Source: Hoplostethus atlanticus
Taxonomy: Eukaryota; Chordata; Actinopteri; Trachichthyiformes; Trachichthyidae
NCBI GenBank assembly: GCA_034670405.1
Contig: JAXDDX010000035.1
Span: 4,039,001 to 4,103,000, forward strand
Reading direction: 5' to 3'
Length of the DNA stretch: 64,000 nucleotides
How positions within the stretch are numbered: position 1 is the stretch's first letter; each line of letters starts with the position of its first letter. Below the pieces are notes generated by a model. That model searched no databases, was not told where the DNA came from, and saw only the letters and a list, made by a program, of their open reading frames with translations. Of the stretch, positions 11,836-22,245 are shown piece by piece. Made by a program: the position numbers and the translations under genes.

Positions 11836-14753
11836 CTGCACACAAATAAAGCCCTCTTTTCAACACAGGAAAGCTCACAGGAATCCAAACCCTAAAATCC
11901 CCTATAGGTAGAGGTTTCTCAGCACACTTCCTAGACCCCCAAGCTGGGGGCCTTACCAAAATCGGGGGCCCTGGCTTCATCATGGGGATCGGAGAGGCTG
12001 GTGTATGATGATACCAATAAGATCTGCAAATACCTTTTCTGCTTTGTTCTGGCATTGCACATTACAGTGAATCCTATAAAGTGAAAAAAGGAAACGGTTG
12101 CCGTTTAGATACCGTTTAGTTATTCACTAAGAAATGTATGTAAATCAAGTCAAGTGGTCACAAACAAGCAAACAAGCCATTGAAAAGAGCACTGCACAAG
12201 CAAATAGACCCCTTCATCACCATTTGAAAGCACAAATCGTGTGCTTCACCTTCATGACTAATCCACCAAGGCTGGCAACCTCTCGCCTTTTATAATTGTA
12301 GAGTTTTCCGATCTGATTTGAGATTTCAGAGTGCTTCCCACTCATTGTGCACGGTTAGGAAACAGCATCGCATTGTGATTTGGTCATTTTGGTGATGGAG
12401 TGCACGTTCTTTCCTGCGCAAACCTTTAGTGTATCTGGCCCTGAAACCCTACCAGCTCCAGGGACGCTGCTCTGTAGCTGACCCTGACCTCTGACCGCCC
12501 TGTGGAGGAGGGACAAGTGAAAAGAGAATTTCCCAGCAGGCCTCACATTACATTATCATATTATCGTTTAGTGTGCACACCCCTTAAGCAAAACTTGCAT
12601 GAATCAATGCGTGAAAGATGATTGCATAATACCAAAGCCAGGATCATTCACTGAACTTTCATTGAACTCAATCCAAAATGTATACTGAAACGGCAATGCA
12701 CATAATAATTGAGAACAATCATTTCTCTATATACGGTTAAAAGAAACTCAAAACATTTCTAGTTTACAAGAAAATGACCCTAACCCTGCGTGTATATAGT
12801 ACACAAAGGATCGTCATATTGCATGCAACATTATTGCATGCAATCATATGACTTCCCACTCACAACACATCAGTAACACTTTTACGCTTGGAAATACCAT
12901 CACTCTGGGTGTGTCATGTTATTGGGCTATGGTAATAAATAATACGCAAATATTTCTTACTAATTAGAGCATGAGAGCACAAACTAGTACTCGTGACACT
13001 AATGAGTACTAATATATATCAAATGTAAGGACATAAGATGGTTGAGTCTGAGTTTGTTTTTCCATTTGCTTTCAGCAATTTCCCAATACTTTGATAGGAA
13101 TTAGAGAGTATAGAGGGGTAACTTACCGGCTGGATGACTCACTAACTGGAACATCTGTTAGAGTGGGAAGAACATAGAAACAAGACAAGATGACCAGGTC
13201 ATTAGACTTTCTTGTCTAGTTAGTTAGACAAGAAAGTCTAACATATTCTACATATGTTAGACTTTATAACATATGTTAGACATATTCTTTTTCTGTCCTA
13301 CCCTGTAAAACAACTAAAACAACATAATTTATAGCATTATTAATTCAATTAACCTTTAAAAACAGAATCATATTTGCTTACAGTTAACATACTGTTCTTG
13401 TACAGTAACATGACCTATGACATGCAAGCATTGAGTGACTGTTACCAAGTTAGAGACCATTAAGCAGGGAGGGTAAGGTGGTGATTAATAAAAACTGACT
13501 TCATGTATTTTGCGTGGAAGCTGCTGGTAAACAAATGGCATGATCTATTTCCTTTGGAGACCACTATGTAAACACGTCATCTGATGTGGGAGGGATCTGA
13601 ATCCCTTGCTCTCGCTCTCTGCTGCTCAGAGCCCTCGGTTATGTAACAGGCCTCCATTACACAGCATTATCAAGCCCAGAATTCCCCTACGCATCTCCAC
13701 AGCCCACTTAACGGATTACCACACATAGGCTTGGTAAAAAAGCCTTTTAATTAAGCACTAATCGCTTCATTTTGTCCAACAGAAGTTCTCGGAGACTTAA
13801 ATCTCCCACTTTATCTGGGGGTATAATTACTAGGGCCTGTTTGGCAACATTACCCAGGTAGTAAATATATCATATTAATATCTACATAACTTCATCCAAT
13901 TAAGAGGAAAGTTAACTCTGCTCTCCTTATGTCAGTCTGCCTAATGCAATAATGAAATCCCCTTAAGCAGAGATAAAAACACAACTGGCTGAAGCCACTC
14001 AAACAGCGCGTGGCTATGAGACGCTAAGCAGCTGATATCAACTGAAGAAAAAAACATTACATTCAAATCTTGCAGGTTGAGCTGGTTTATCCAAAGCGAC
14101 TTACTGTACAGTGACTAAGCGGGGAGGGGTTCAGTGTCTCGCTCAAGGATACTTTGACAGGACACGCGTTGAGGGAGTGGAACACGTGGCTTTTTGGTTA
14201 CAGGGCAGTAACTCTAACACAAGGCCTGCCCAGCTCCCTTACACAATAAAAGCAAATTTAACTCTGAGAGTGTAAAAATCAACACTATGCCAGTGTTTAT
14301 GTATTTCTTCACCCATCAGAGTTAATTTAACATTTTTAATAGTTTTGCACACCAGCCCCAGAATCACCTCTCTGAGTGGGCAAACAACTCTCCAATCAAC
14401 ACTTGTCAACTCCAAATAACTCTCATTGAAAAATCAACACTTGGTAACACTGGAAATTGCTGTGTACCTGCACCAGAAGCTGCACCGTCCTGTCCAGCAG
14501 GAGGCAAAGTTTGCTGTGAGTTACTGGCGGTTGGCTTTGATACGCTGTCTGGTGCTTCACTGTCTTCCTTTGTGGAGGATTGAGCAGGTTTACTCTGCAT
14601 GGATAACTGGACAGCATTGACAGAGTCAGAGCAGATCCCTTTAGTGTCCTCCGGTACTTTCTCCTCATCAGTGCTGTCCTCAAACTCAAACGGCTCCCCT
14701 TGCTCTTCATCCTCATCCTCCTTTTGTGGCTGCTGAGGCGTCACAGTAGACAT
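265..14753 (-). CDS. arhgef10l: arhgef10l, Rho guanine-nucleotide exchange factor 10-like, 5' part (9 coding exons, 3' part outside window)
   Basis: Minus-strand gene. Coding exons in order: 14753-14468, 8770-8618, 6384-6298, 6157-6027, 4768-4673, 3967-3859, 2870-2767, 1761-1684, 444-265. They join in phase with AG acceptors and GT donors to give 408 residues with no stop. The protein has an acidic N-terminus ([13 protein letters not shown]), two IYDDV/IYEDV-type motifs, the [17 protein letters not shown] block, a basic helical [15 protein letters not shown] segment, then the start of the DH (RhoGEF) domain from about residue 323, including [17 protein letters not shown]. Family knowledge: ARHGEF10-type proteins load GTP on RhoA-class GTPases through DH and carry a PH-like region and a C-terminal WD40-like propeller, which would lie left of the window. 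The DH start and [11 protein letters not shown] fit ARHGEF10L better than ARHGEF10. Which teleost paralog (a or b) cannot be told. Confidence 0.93.
778..825. repeat. perfect 22-bp inverted repeat (hairpin)
   Basis: CATTCTCAAGAGCATTGATT (+GA) is followed by a CTCA loop and then the exact reverse complement of the 22-base arm. It lies in arhgef10l intron 8. Origin is unknown; it could be a tiny palindromic MITE remnant. Confidence 0.9.
1684..1761 (-). CDS. arhgef10l: arhgef10l coding exon 8 (DH domain start)
   Basis: Encodes [20 protein letters not shown] and then LRRILQ, the first helix of the DH domain (conserved region 1). It is a 78-base in-frame exon with clean sites: CTAG acceptor and CTGCAG|GTGAGC donor. 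Confidence 0.94.
2767..2870 (-). CDS. arhgef10l: arhgef10l coding exon 7
   Basis: Encodes [20 protein letters not shown] and then [15 protein letters not shown], the linker before the DH domain (PMPEGL..QQ is a family signature). A long GA microsatellite begins about 20 bases upstream of the acceptor (plus-strand 2891-2942). Confidence 0.92.
2891..2942. repeat. (GA)n microsatellite
   Basis: About 25 GA units with little interruption, directly upstream of arhgef10l exon 7. On the coding strand it is a CT-rich tract that could act as an extended polypyrimidine tract. A second GA-rich tract lies at 3040-3079. Confidence 0.95.
3859..3967 (-). CDS. arhgef10l: arhgef10l coding exon 6
   Basis: Encodes [20 protein letters not shown] and then [16 protein letters not shown]. 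The sequence is nearly the same as mammalian ARHGEF10L at this place and differs clearly from ARHGEF10 (which has KRGRSFIRTK), so it is a main reason for the paralog call. Confidence 0.93.
4673..4768 (-). CDS. arhgef10l: arhgef10l coding exon 5
   Basis: In-frame 32-residue exon encoding a basic helical segment ([20 protein letters not shown], then GKHNYDIK). In mammals the equivalent segment appears to be isoform-dependent; both ends are phase 0, so skipping would keep the frame. Confidence 0.87.
5117..5229. repeat. 113-bp foldback element
   Basis: Starts with GTGAACAATTAA and ends with its reverse complement TTAATTGTTCAC. The inner arms also pair partly (CACGTGTTTT with AAACACGT). This layout is typical of a small non-autonomous DNA transposon, but no target duplication is clear. 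Confidence 0.5.
5986..6018. repeat. (CA)n microsatellite
   Basis: About 16 CA units ending 8 bases before the arhgef10l exon 4 donor side. Confidence 0.95.
6027..6157 (-). CDS. arhgef10l: arhgef10l coding exon 4
   Basis: Encodes [20 protein letters not shown] and then [18 protein letters not shown], a block strongly conserved in the ARHGEF10 family. Both introns carry CA microsatellites right at the exon borders (5986-6018 and 6163-6193). The acceptor is TTTAAG, the donor CAAG|GTAGTG. Confidence 0.92.
6163..6193. repeat. (CA)n microsatellite
   Basis: About 15 CA units starting 5 bases upstream of the arhgef10l exon 4 acceptor. On the coding strand it is TG repeat, so the polypyrimidine tract here is unusual (TG-rich). 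Confidence 0.95.
6298..6384 (-). CDS. arhgef10l: arhgef10l coding exon 3
   Basis: Encodes [20 protein letters not shown] and then VPSEDPHPD. The IYDDVP motif recurs in ARHGEF10/10L and could be a tyrosine-phosphorylation or adaptor site (inference). Splice sites are CCAG acceptor and GATG|GTTAGT donor. Confidence 0.85.
6506..6546. repeat. (CA)n microsatellite
   Basis: About 20 CA units in arhgef10l intron 2. Confidence 0.95.
7849..8140. repeat. local tandem duplication, unit about 165 bp
   Basis: Copy 1 (7849-7970) and copy 2 (8012-8140) share AGAAGAGTAGGACATAAAAA through AAAAGCAATTTTCCTTCATG with a few substitutions and one insertion of about 7 bases. The copies are in direct orientation and similar enough to suggest a fairly recent event. 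Confidence 0.92.
8618..8770 (-). CDS. arhgef10l: arhgef10l coding exon 2
   Basis: Residues 96-146, disordered and acidic ([20 protein letters not shown], ending SPRDLSE). The acceptor CTCAG at 8772-8771 was chosen over a nearby CCCAG because only it keeps phase with exon 1 and with the IYDDV frame of the next exon. The donor is GAAG|GTACAG. A second frame is also open through this exon but fails the downstream phase. Confidence 0.72.
11669..11836. repeat. CA-rich compound microsatellite
   Basis: Three CA blocks separated by degenerate CA-rich sequence. The open frames across it on both strands are low-complexity artefacts. Confidence 0.92.
13202..13241. repeat. 17-bp arm hairpin
   Basis: TTAGACTTTCTTGTCTA, loop GTTAGT, then the exact reverse complement. 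It is followed by two copies of ACATATGTTAGA at about 13251-13285. It lies in arhgef10l intron 1. Confidence 0.85.
14086..14250. repeat. dispersed teleost-type repeat fragment
   Basis: Starts TTTATCCAAAGCGACTTAC and continues with TTCAGTGTCTCGCTCAAGGA, a motif pair seen widely in fish genomes. Related fragments occur at 12365-12535, 28882-28918, 32595-32790 and 37395-37535 in this window. The parent family was not identified. Confidence 0.65.
14468..14753 (-). CDS. arhgef10l: arhgef10l coding exon 1
   Basis: Residues 1-95 plus one base. The start ATG is at 14753-14751 with A at -3. It follows a likely UTR splice acceptor (TTTTTCCAG, exon start about 14758), so the 5' UTR continues in an upstream exon. 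It encodes [10 protein letters not shown] and then the acidic [13 protein letters not shown] motif shared with mammalian ARHGEF10L. The donor is GTGCAG|GTACAC. The rest is low-complexity, Ser/Gln/Ala-rich and probably disordered. Confidence 0.88.
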
Positions 14754-14758
14754 AATCT

Positions 14759-17700
14759 CTGGAAAAAGAGACAGAATAAAAGGGTAAATGAATACTTTCA
14801 TTCCAAACCGAGAGGTCCACCATTTGTGAAAAAAGTGTAGAGGATAGGATAGAGACTACTTAAGTCATTGCTTGTCAGAATGTTAACACTTTTCCAGACT
14901 GGATGCTCTATATTTTTGAGATACTGAAGAATGAACTTCAGGTAGTGATTGTTGTTCTACCAAGCTAAAGCTACTCAGTGGCAAATGTGTACAACCATTC
15001 ATTTCTCAAGCATCTTAATCACCTGCATGTCATATGAACCCAGTGGTTATTTCTTCAACGTGAATTTGATATTTTGGGCATTTTCACTTTCATCCTTCAT
15101 AACATGAATTATTGGGATGAAGGGGAAAAAGGTGAAAGAAGAATGGAATGTACTCTGGAGTCTATAAACAGACCAAAGCCTACAAAGAAAACAACGGCGT
15201 GTAAATTGACCCACACTGTCTCTAAGATGAAAATTAGAGTACTAAATAATATTTACACTGTAAGGTACTGAGGATTACTTACCACAGCCAAAACTGAGCT
15301 AAAAGTCAGATTCTCAGGGTTGTGCTCAGCAAGTGCTCGGCAGTACATTAACACTAAACGTATTTACTTCATAAGTTTAGAAAGCTTCCTGAACGCAACA
15401 GTCTGACTACTTAGAATAACTAATACTTCAGTAATTTATGCATTGCAGAATCATATCTGTTACCCTTTTCCAGGTGCAGCGAGAGAGGAACAGATTACAA
15501 TCCCAGCACTATAAACATAACATATGGCGCTGAGAGACTGTTAGCTAAACTAAACAGTCTGAGGAGGCTTAGCGGGAGATTAATTAAGATATCTACACCC
15601 ATTGAAACAGATGAGAATATGCGCTCTAACATCACAGACCCCAATTATCGAAGAGGCTAATTTCATCATGCCTTATCTATGAAAACAGGTATATGACGGC
15701 AGCTTAGACTCTTCGGGAGTTAATTAAAGAATTCTAATTTCCTAATGCATTCCAATGCAGATTTACAAATCCAAGAATATTTTGCAAATACATAATGTGT
15801 TAAGAAGGGATTTTGTGGGGCCCTGGGGTCATGGAACTTACTCAACAGATAGATGGGCATGTAACTTGTCAGTTCTAGTCGAGGGAAAATAGAGACATCT
15901 TCCATGGCAAACAACTGCTTATTTGCAGCACGCATGAATTGTTTCATCATTTTCAAAAAAAAGTGAGAATTCCCTATATGATCTACAGGCTGTTTCTGTT
16001 GAAGCTAGGGTACCACTCCTAAGACCTGCTGACGTCTTGCACCACAGCATCTGCTTTGCATTTCAATTAGTGCTGAACTATTTCCTATGCTGGAACATTC
16101 CTGGGGCCTGATAGGGCAGTTTGCCGGGGCTCCCCTGGGAAATGACAGCATAGAATGGAGAGGGCTGAACATGAGCCGGCTGCGCGGGAAAACAGCTTCC
16201 AGCCAGGCTTCGTGTGGATTGCACAATTCACTGTCAAACCCTTATCCCTTTAACCTGAATACAAGGTCTATCCTGATGTCAGTTACGATTCTGCAGGCGT
16301 CATTATCTTTTACAACTGCTTTCTGACAGCTCAGTGTGGACATGATGTCAGTGTTAGCGCGGTGAGGCTGGTTCAGGAATACCGATGAATCCAGAACAGT
16401 CACCCTATGTGTTTAAGAGGCCTTTAATATAGGATGAACACGTAAAAGTTAAAGCAAAGTGAAGCAAAGAGTCCCCATTTGCTTAAGGAGGAAATTCTCA
16501 GCCTATTTCAAAGTACCATACGGGTGCGTCCCCCCCCCTGCCCGCCCCCCATGAAAGACCCACTCCCCCGCTATGGCCTTTGGACCCAGTCCCCTCCTCT
16601 GTACCGCAAACACAGTTTCTCCAGCCAGCCCACTGATTGGTCCAATCAACAATGAGTCTTTTTGTGGAGAGAAAACCTCAGTTCAGCCTCAGAAAGCATT
16701 GTTTCTGCATTTGTCACTGACTGCAGTAGTGCTTAGCTCACGGGTCAACCGGGCCGTGGCAGGGCCGTATGTGGTATGGTGGAGGCTCAGTATGGAAGAA
16801 TGGAGGATCTGTGAGTCTAAATCCATTCTGACTTCAGAGGAGAGCTGCTGCCTCTCTCAATGAGCTTTATAGAAGCCTGCAGTGTCAAGTCTAATAGAAA
16901 ATTATTGCCACTTTACTTTCAGAGACGAAAGCCATGCTGGCTGCACAATCGCTCTTGATTGTTCACTTGAGCGAATTAGATCCAGCAAGCCTAAGAGCAC
17001 CCTAAGATCTCGGAGATGTGACTGATCATCTCATATTATTTAGAATCAACAAGAGAGCCGGTGCCGTGAATACAATTTCATCTAACCTAATTTAAAACTG
17101 AAACTACAGTTAAAAGTTTTCCACAGAAAATACCCCTCTCAAAATCTAAATGACAGGTATTTTTAACAACTTTTTTTGAGGGAAGGCATTTGGACAGGCC
17201 ATCAAACAGACTTCAATGAAGGAAAATAAAGAGCCCCAGGAGTGGTTCTGTATGAAAGCTATTCTTAAGGGGAAAATAGGATACATCACAGAATAGAGAT
17301 GAAACCAACTCCTACACACCCTGTCCCTGACCTACATAGCGCTCTGAAAACTATCCTGCTGTGTGCCAAATGTGGTAATGAGTGGAGAGATGGTGTATTT
17401 GTACAAGAAGAAAGCGAGGGATGTGTAGTGTACCTTAACTAGCTGCATGAATAATCACTATCTTTAAACCCTAAATAATGTTGAGGGGCGCTCTGTGGCA
17501 CGCCAGATCAAATCATATTCCATGTACTGTGTTTTCAACTGTAAACAGTCCGCTTGTTTCAAATGTCATGAGGTTCTTTAAGGCTTGATTGATCTTGATC
17601 TTGCGCTGCCTTGAGTTTGAGTCTGATTTAACACCCTATGTTGCATGTCATTCTATCGCACTCTTTTTTCAACTTCCTGTTTTTTCTCCATTATATTTTT

Positions 17701-20091
17701 ATTTAACACAACTTAACATTCACTTAACATCTTTCTATCTTTTTTCTATGTTTTTAGAGAGAAAAAAATATATATATATTTTAAAGATATATATATTGAA
17801 ATCGCAGGACATAAACATAAATAATAATTTGATGGAAGCGTTTGATACCTAGCCGTTGTATTCACATATTTCAGTTGGGTTTACCTAAATCTGCTGAGCT
17901 GCATGTAGAGTTCTAGCCACTGATTTACAATGTACTATGTTTGTCCGGGTGCAGGCAAACCTCGCCGCCATTGGTCAGTGGGAGACGGGTGCATCAATAG
18001 ACAAAGGCAGAGAACAGCAGCTGGTGATGACTGGATAAACAGCATTGGAAATCTAACAGAAAGTCAGTGAGAGCAGCTCTACTTTAGGCCTTTCCTTAAT
18101 AGAAGATGGCACACAAACACTCGCACCAGACACTAAAAAGACCAATGGTCCATGGACAACAACAAACAGTGCCAGGCAGAGACAAATTCCGCCTCTGGCA
18201 CTTCTTCCTCCTTCAACTCTATAGCGTGTTCCCAAAGGACTTCCTATCAAGAGATACAAATGTGACTCAGCCAATTAAGTAACTGCAAACTGCAAACTGT
18301 CTTTCTTTGGCTATCAAAAGACATAACAATCTGAGTGGAAGGCTTCTTCACAGACATTTGTGAATTTCATGGTTTCCCAGATTCAAGAGGCCAAAGATTT
18401 AAAACACAGAAGTAGCAAAGCCTATTGCATTATACATTATAAATGTTATGACATTTTTAAATTTTACTTTACATGACGTTCGGGGAAACCACGTGCCAAA
18501 GACCATGTGGAATATCATATCATACTGTAAACACAACAGTATAAGAGGGTTATCTTTGTATAGTTAAGATAACTGATTCCCTCCAGGTTTCGCCATACCG
18601 CCAGTCGCCACGGTGAAGACATGTATTATTCATCCAGGAGCCAGTCTGGCCTTCATATGCCCTCCACTGTGGAGCGCTGCTCCAGTAATGTAAGTCCCCA
18701 ACAGTAGTGATGTGCTGGTGGCAGTGTCACATTAGTCAAGGACGCAGTGGGAGTAACCTCCACCTCCTCTCTGCCATCTGCGCTCACAATACAACAGTGC
18801 ACTGGATTCACGGTTGTACTGTCCAAATATTGAACAGAGATAAGAATGTCCTGAATATGTTGACAGACAAAGGCCTCGTTTATCATGAAAATACTCACAT
18901 ACAGTAGAATTTCTTTTCAAAGAGATACAATAAAATAATCTGGTGAGGGCAGATAGTGCTCATACATACGTACATGTTGTGGCACACCATTTTTCATTAA
19001 CACATAACACTGAATATTGATGAATTTTACTATTACTTCATACTTATCGCCCCTTAAAGGAAATTTGGGGCAATAAGAAAGATCTTTACTACCCCAAAAT
19101 GACCATACTGTATGTGTGGTGAGTGCCAATGATCACTGATGCTGAGATTTCTGGCTTTCAAAACTCACTTTCCAGCCACTCTGTTTTGGAACAAAACTCC
19201 CCTGCCATAGGAATTTCAAGACACCTCCAACGCTTCCATTAATGTCCTCACTCCTCACTAGCACCACCAGTCAACCCAAATATTCTGTTAAAAACTACTT
19301 TTTTGACGTATTAAAAGGACTACGCTGAATTGTGTCATTGGTCAATTTAAGTTACGATAGGAGGACCACCAGAATCATCTCTTGTGTCTCTGGTAGAAAT
19401 CTCTGTCCTGTCCACGTGCTAGCAAAGCCTGTCAGGTTCAATGACCACGGTCTTGGATTCTCACAGTCACAATTGCCTTTGTCACCTCATCTTTTTTATT
19501 AGTTAATGAAAGTTGCATTTTGAGCTTTGTCAGTGTGCTTGTTTGATGCTGCCTATTGTGTGGCCTCAGGTAACCGGGCCCGCTTTCAGTATCATGTCCA
19601 CAAATGGGACAGCTGCTCCTTTGATGTGCCAGTCACATCAGTTATCACACATGAATGTACGCTCCCAGGCTGAAAGCCACTGGATAAATGTGTGCAGTCC
19701 CTCGTCAGAAAGAGTCACGCTGTGCATTTAATATAGACCGGATTAAATGTATTCTATAAATCACAATTATAAAAGAGATGAGTTTGGATCAAACTTCAAG
19801 AGGAATAGACAAGTCATGTTGGCGTCTGTTATCAGCCTTGCCCTAAAGGAAGTCTGACAAGAAATCTTTGGGAGACGTGTGACACAGCAAAATAGATAAG
19901 CCTCCAGTTACAAACATAACCTTAACTCCAAACATCTCTGAATTCCTCCTCCCAGTTAACCGTCTAACATTCCCAGCAGCATGTCGTCTATGTATAACAC
20001 AGTACTCCTAGCACCAAGAAGGGCGGGGGATGTCAACCAATGTCCGATGACTCATTTCGGACTTGAGCAGCAACTCGGCCTTGCCCATGTA

Positions 20092-20156
<65 letters not shown>

Positions 20157-21065
20157 ATGAGTGAATGTGTGGCAGGAGAGAGAGTGGGGTCCCATAATAG
20201 TGAGGTCTTTGTGGTTTACGCTGCAGGCTAGACATGCATGGATTGTTAATGTCTGTTGGGAAGTGTTGGACTGTGACTAGAAAGGAAAAAAAAAAAGTGA
20301 CACAATAAGTCCTACAGTAGACAAGAAAAGAGCACTGGGACATCCGGCGGGTGAGGCAGAAACAGTCCCCTGGCCCAAAATGCTAATGAAGCAGTCAGAG
20401 ATCCGCTAGCTCCCCCCTCACCCTGCCCCCTCACCCCCCTCTCCCCCTTATTCTGCTCTGAGAAGAGGCAGCGTGAAATCCATCCGGGGAGGGGCTATTG
20501 TACACCAGGAAGCAACCGTCAAACTGGAATGGTTAGAGCCGGGGCTGGGCCAGGGAATCTCTTTTTTAGCCCGAGGCTACGCTGGGGCTGTGTGGTGTGC
20601 AATGCTGCTGAAAAACACAGTGTAACGAGAGGTCTGGGGCTGGGATGAGCCGGCGAGAATCTCACTCATCCTTCCTGGTGTCTATCTCAGGAACTGCTGC
20701 TACCATAACAAGGCCTCGTGTTCTTTAGCCCTGCTGACTCTCTGAGGCAGGCTCCGGTTAAATCTTCCATGATGGTGTGTACTCAGCCGAGGGGCCACTC
20801 GGATATCAGCAATACCCCCTGCTCCTCTCTCCTCTCCTCCTCCCCTGTTCACTCAGCTGCCCCTAGCTGTCGGACAGAGAGGAACAAAACAGCACACCCA
20901 CCCCCCACTCCATCCATATAGCCCCCTTGGACAAAGCTTGCCTTTGCAGCATGCTAACCAATGCTGAGGGTGAAGGGGGAGAGAGAGACAGGAGAGGAAA
21001 GAGAAACACAGTAAGGTAAGGAAAGAGGGAAAGTGTATGGAGGGCAATAAATGTACGCCTCTCAC
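14759..21065. other. region upstream of arhgef10l coding exon 1 (probable 5' UTR intron)
   Basis: 6.3 kb with no ORF I can support as a gene on either strand. If the candidate non-coding exon at 21066 is real, this is arhgef10l's first intron; otherwise it is promoter and intergenic DNA. It contains a 60-base TG microsatellite at 20094-20155, GC-richer sequence at 20400-21060, and one CCAAT (minus strand) inside CGCCGCCATTGGTCAG near 17960. Confidence 0.5.
20094..20155. repeat. (TG)n microsatellite
   Basis: About 30 uninterrupted TG units, the longest pure dinucleotide tract in the window. Confidence 0.97.
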
Positions 21066-21440
21066 CTCCTTGTCCTCAGTAGTGTTTCCTCCGAGAAGCT
21101 TCAGGCACTCCCTGGTGACTCTTTAATCCTGGAAACCTCCCATAAACTCCCCAGTTTTTACCACGCTGCCAAATCCAGCACAGTCATCCCTAGTCTCTTG
21201 CAAGTGTCTGAACACAGAGTGGAATTCTGCTGTACTGTTTACTTTCCCACAAGTTCTTCCCTGCACCGTGCGCACTAGCTGCTCTAGATGAGGTAACCCC
21301 CTTTGCTCCCTCCCCTTTCTCTCTCCCACTCTCGGCTCTTTGGTTCTGTTCCTCCCTCTATCTCCCCTCGCTATCCCTCTTTTTTTACATAGGTCCTTTC
21401 CCCCCCGCCAGTCTCTTTCTGTCCTTTCTTTGGTTCATCC
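21066..21440 (-). other. arhgef10l: candidate non-coding first exon of arhgef10l
   Basis: On the minus strand a strong donor (AAGGAG|GTGAGAGG) lies at 21066/21065, downstream of the CCAAT cluster. The span up to about 21440 would be the 5' UTR exon. The start is inferred only from the usual 60-100 base spacing below CCAAT boxes. No transcript evidence is available here. Confidence 0.3.
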
Positions 21441-21504
21441 CCTCCTCCCACTCTCCTGACCCCTGCTGCTTCCCAGACAGCAGCATAAAGCAAAGTGCTC
21501 TCAG

Positions 21505-21590
21505 CCACAACTGGCCAATGACAGAGTGCCAAAGTCATGCATGCGGCCAATGAAAAGCCTAGGGGGCAGGATTTGTACCAATCAGGACAG
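21505..21590 (-). promoter_or_regulatory. triple CCAAT (NF-Y) cluster, candidate arhgef10l promoter
   Basis: CCAAT occurs at 21515-21519, 21547-21551 and 21578-21582 (plus-strand orientation), spaced 32 and 31 bases apart. This spacing, about three helical turns, is the arrangement known for cooperating NF-Y sites. It lies between the chd5 poly(A) site and arhgef10l. Confidence 0.5.
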
Positions 21591-22245
21591 ATATTCAGAA
21601 CAAGTGGGCAGGACAAAGGGAATTAGGGGCAACTTCTCACAGCTCTTCTGGGTGGGTGTAAGGTGAAGTTGTCTACAGACACAGTTCTTGTGTCAGTTTT
21701 GAAAATGCCACACTAATGGCATGAGGTTTGAAAAGGAAGCTGATTTCTGGTCAGCTTTGAAGTGAGCAATGAAGTGAAACCTGCACAATCTAATTAACAC
21801 TTCAAAAAAGTTTCAAATTTGTTGTTACTAGCTTTGCTGGAGTGGGGAGATTAATGAAATTTATTATTAGCCTACTAGAAAATTGGGTCTATTCTTTCAA
21901 CATATTTAGTAATAGCATTCATCTGACTCACGTTATTGCTGTGTGTCAAAGTGAACCATCGTAAAATAATTGGACCTTTTTGTGTTTCTGATATGGGTTA
22001 GTGTGTGAATGTTTGTCTGTCTGCTGATTACATCAAAGGTTCTATTTCCGGCCCTAAGCACATTTCCAGTACTGTGGGTTCATGCAGATTGTGACGTGTA
22101 GTACTGGCAGATACTGCGGTCAGATTGCTTTAATTCAATCTGCAGTCGTCCAATCAAAGTCAGTTAATCATGTTCACTCTCCTTCATTCTTCTGCATGCT
22201 GTTTCTGTTTGTGCTGCGAAGCCTGCCCTCAAGCAAGAATAATCA
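21591..22245. other. intergenic DNA between chd5 and arhgef10l
   Basis: About 650 bases with no gene-like sequence; I see no clear element in it. Confidence 0.6.

Larger units (their letters stand above)
8771..14467 (-). other. arhgef10l: arhgef10l intron 1 (5.7 kb)
   Basis: No exon that fits the splice phases. It contains a CA-rich tract (11669-11836), a hairpin at 13202-13241, repeat-family fragments at 12365-12535 and 14086-14250, and TTAACTCTGAGAGTG/AAATCAACACT-type motifs at 14258-14440 that look repeat-derived. A short open stretch at 11953-12023 has splice-like ends but was rejected as an exon. Confidence 0.7.

Noticed and set aside
11953-12023. Possible extra arhgef10l exon with acceptor TTTGCAG and donor TTTTG|GTAAGG
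   Set aside because: Exons 1 and 2 already join in phase. Using this segment needs an incompatible phase or meets a TGA.
11596-12055. Open frames over the CA-rich tract
   Set aside because: His/Thr or Val/Cys repeats from dinucleotides; no codon structure.
265-14753. Gene could be arhgef10
   Set aside because: ARHGEF10 has KRGRSFIRTK and QQVVRRYILGSVVDSEK at the matching places; the sequence here follows ARHGEF10L.
16573-16863. 96-codon plus-strand ORF upstream of arhgef10l
   Set aside because: Isolated, no recognisable motif, no flanking exon signals that join to anything.
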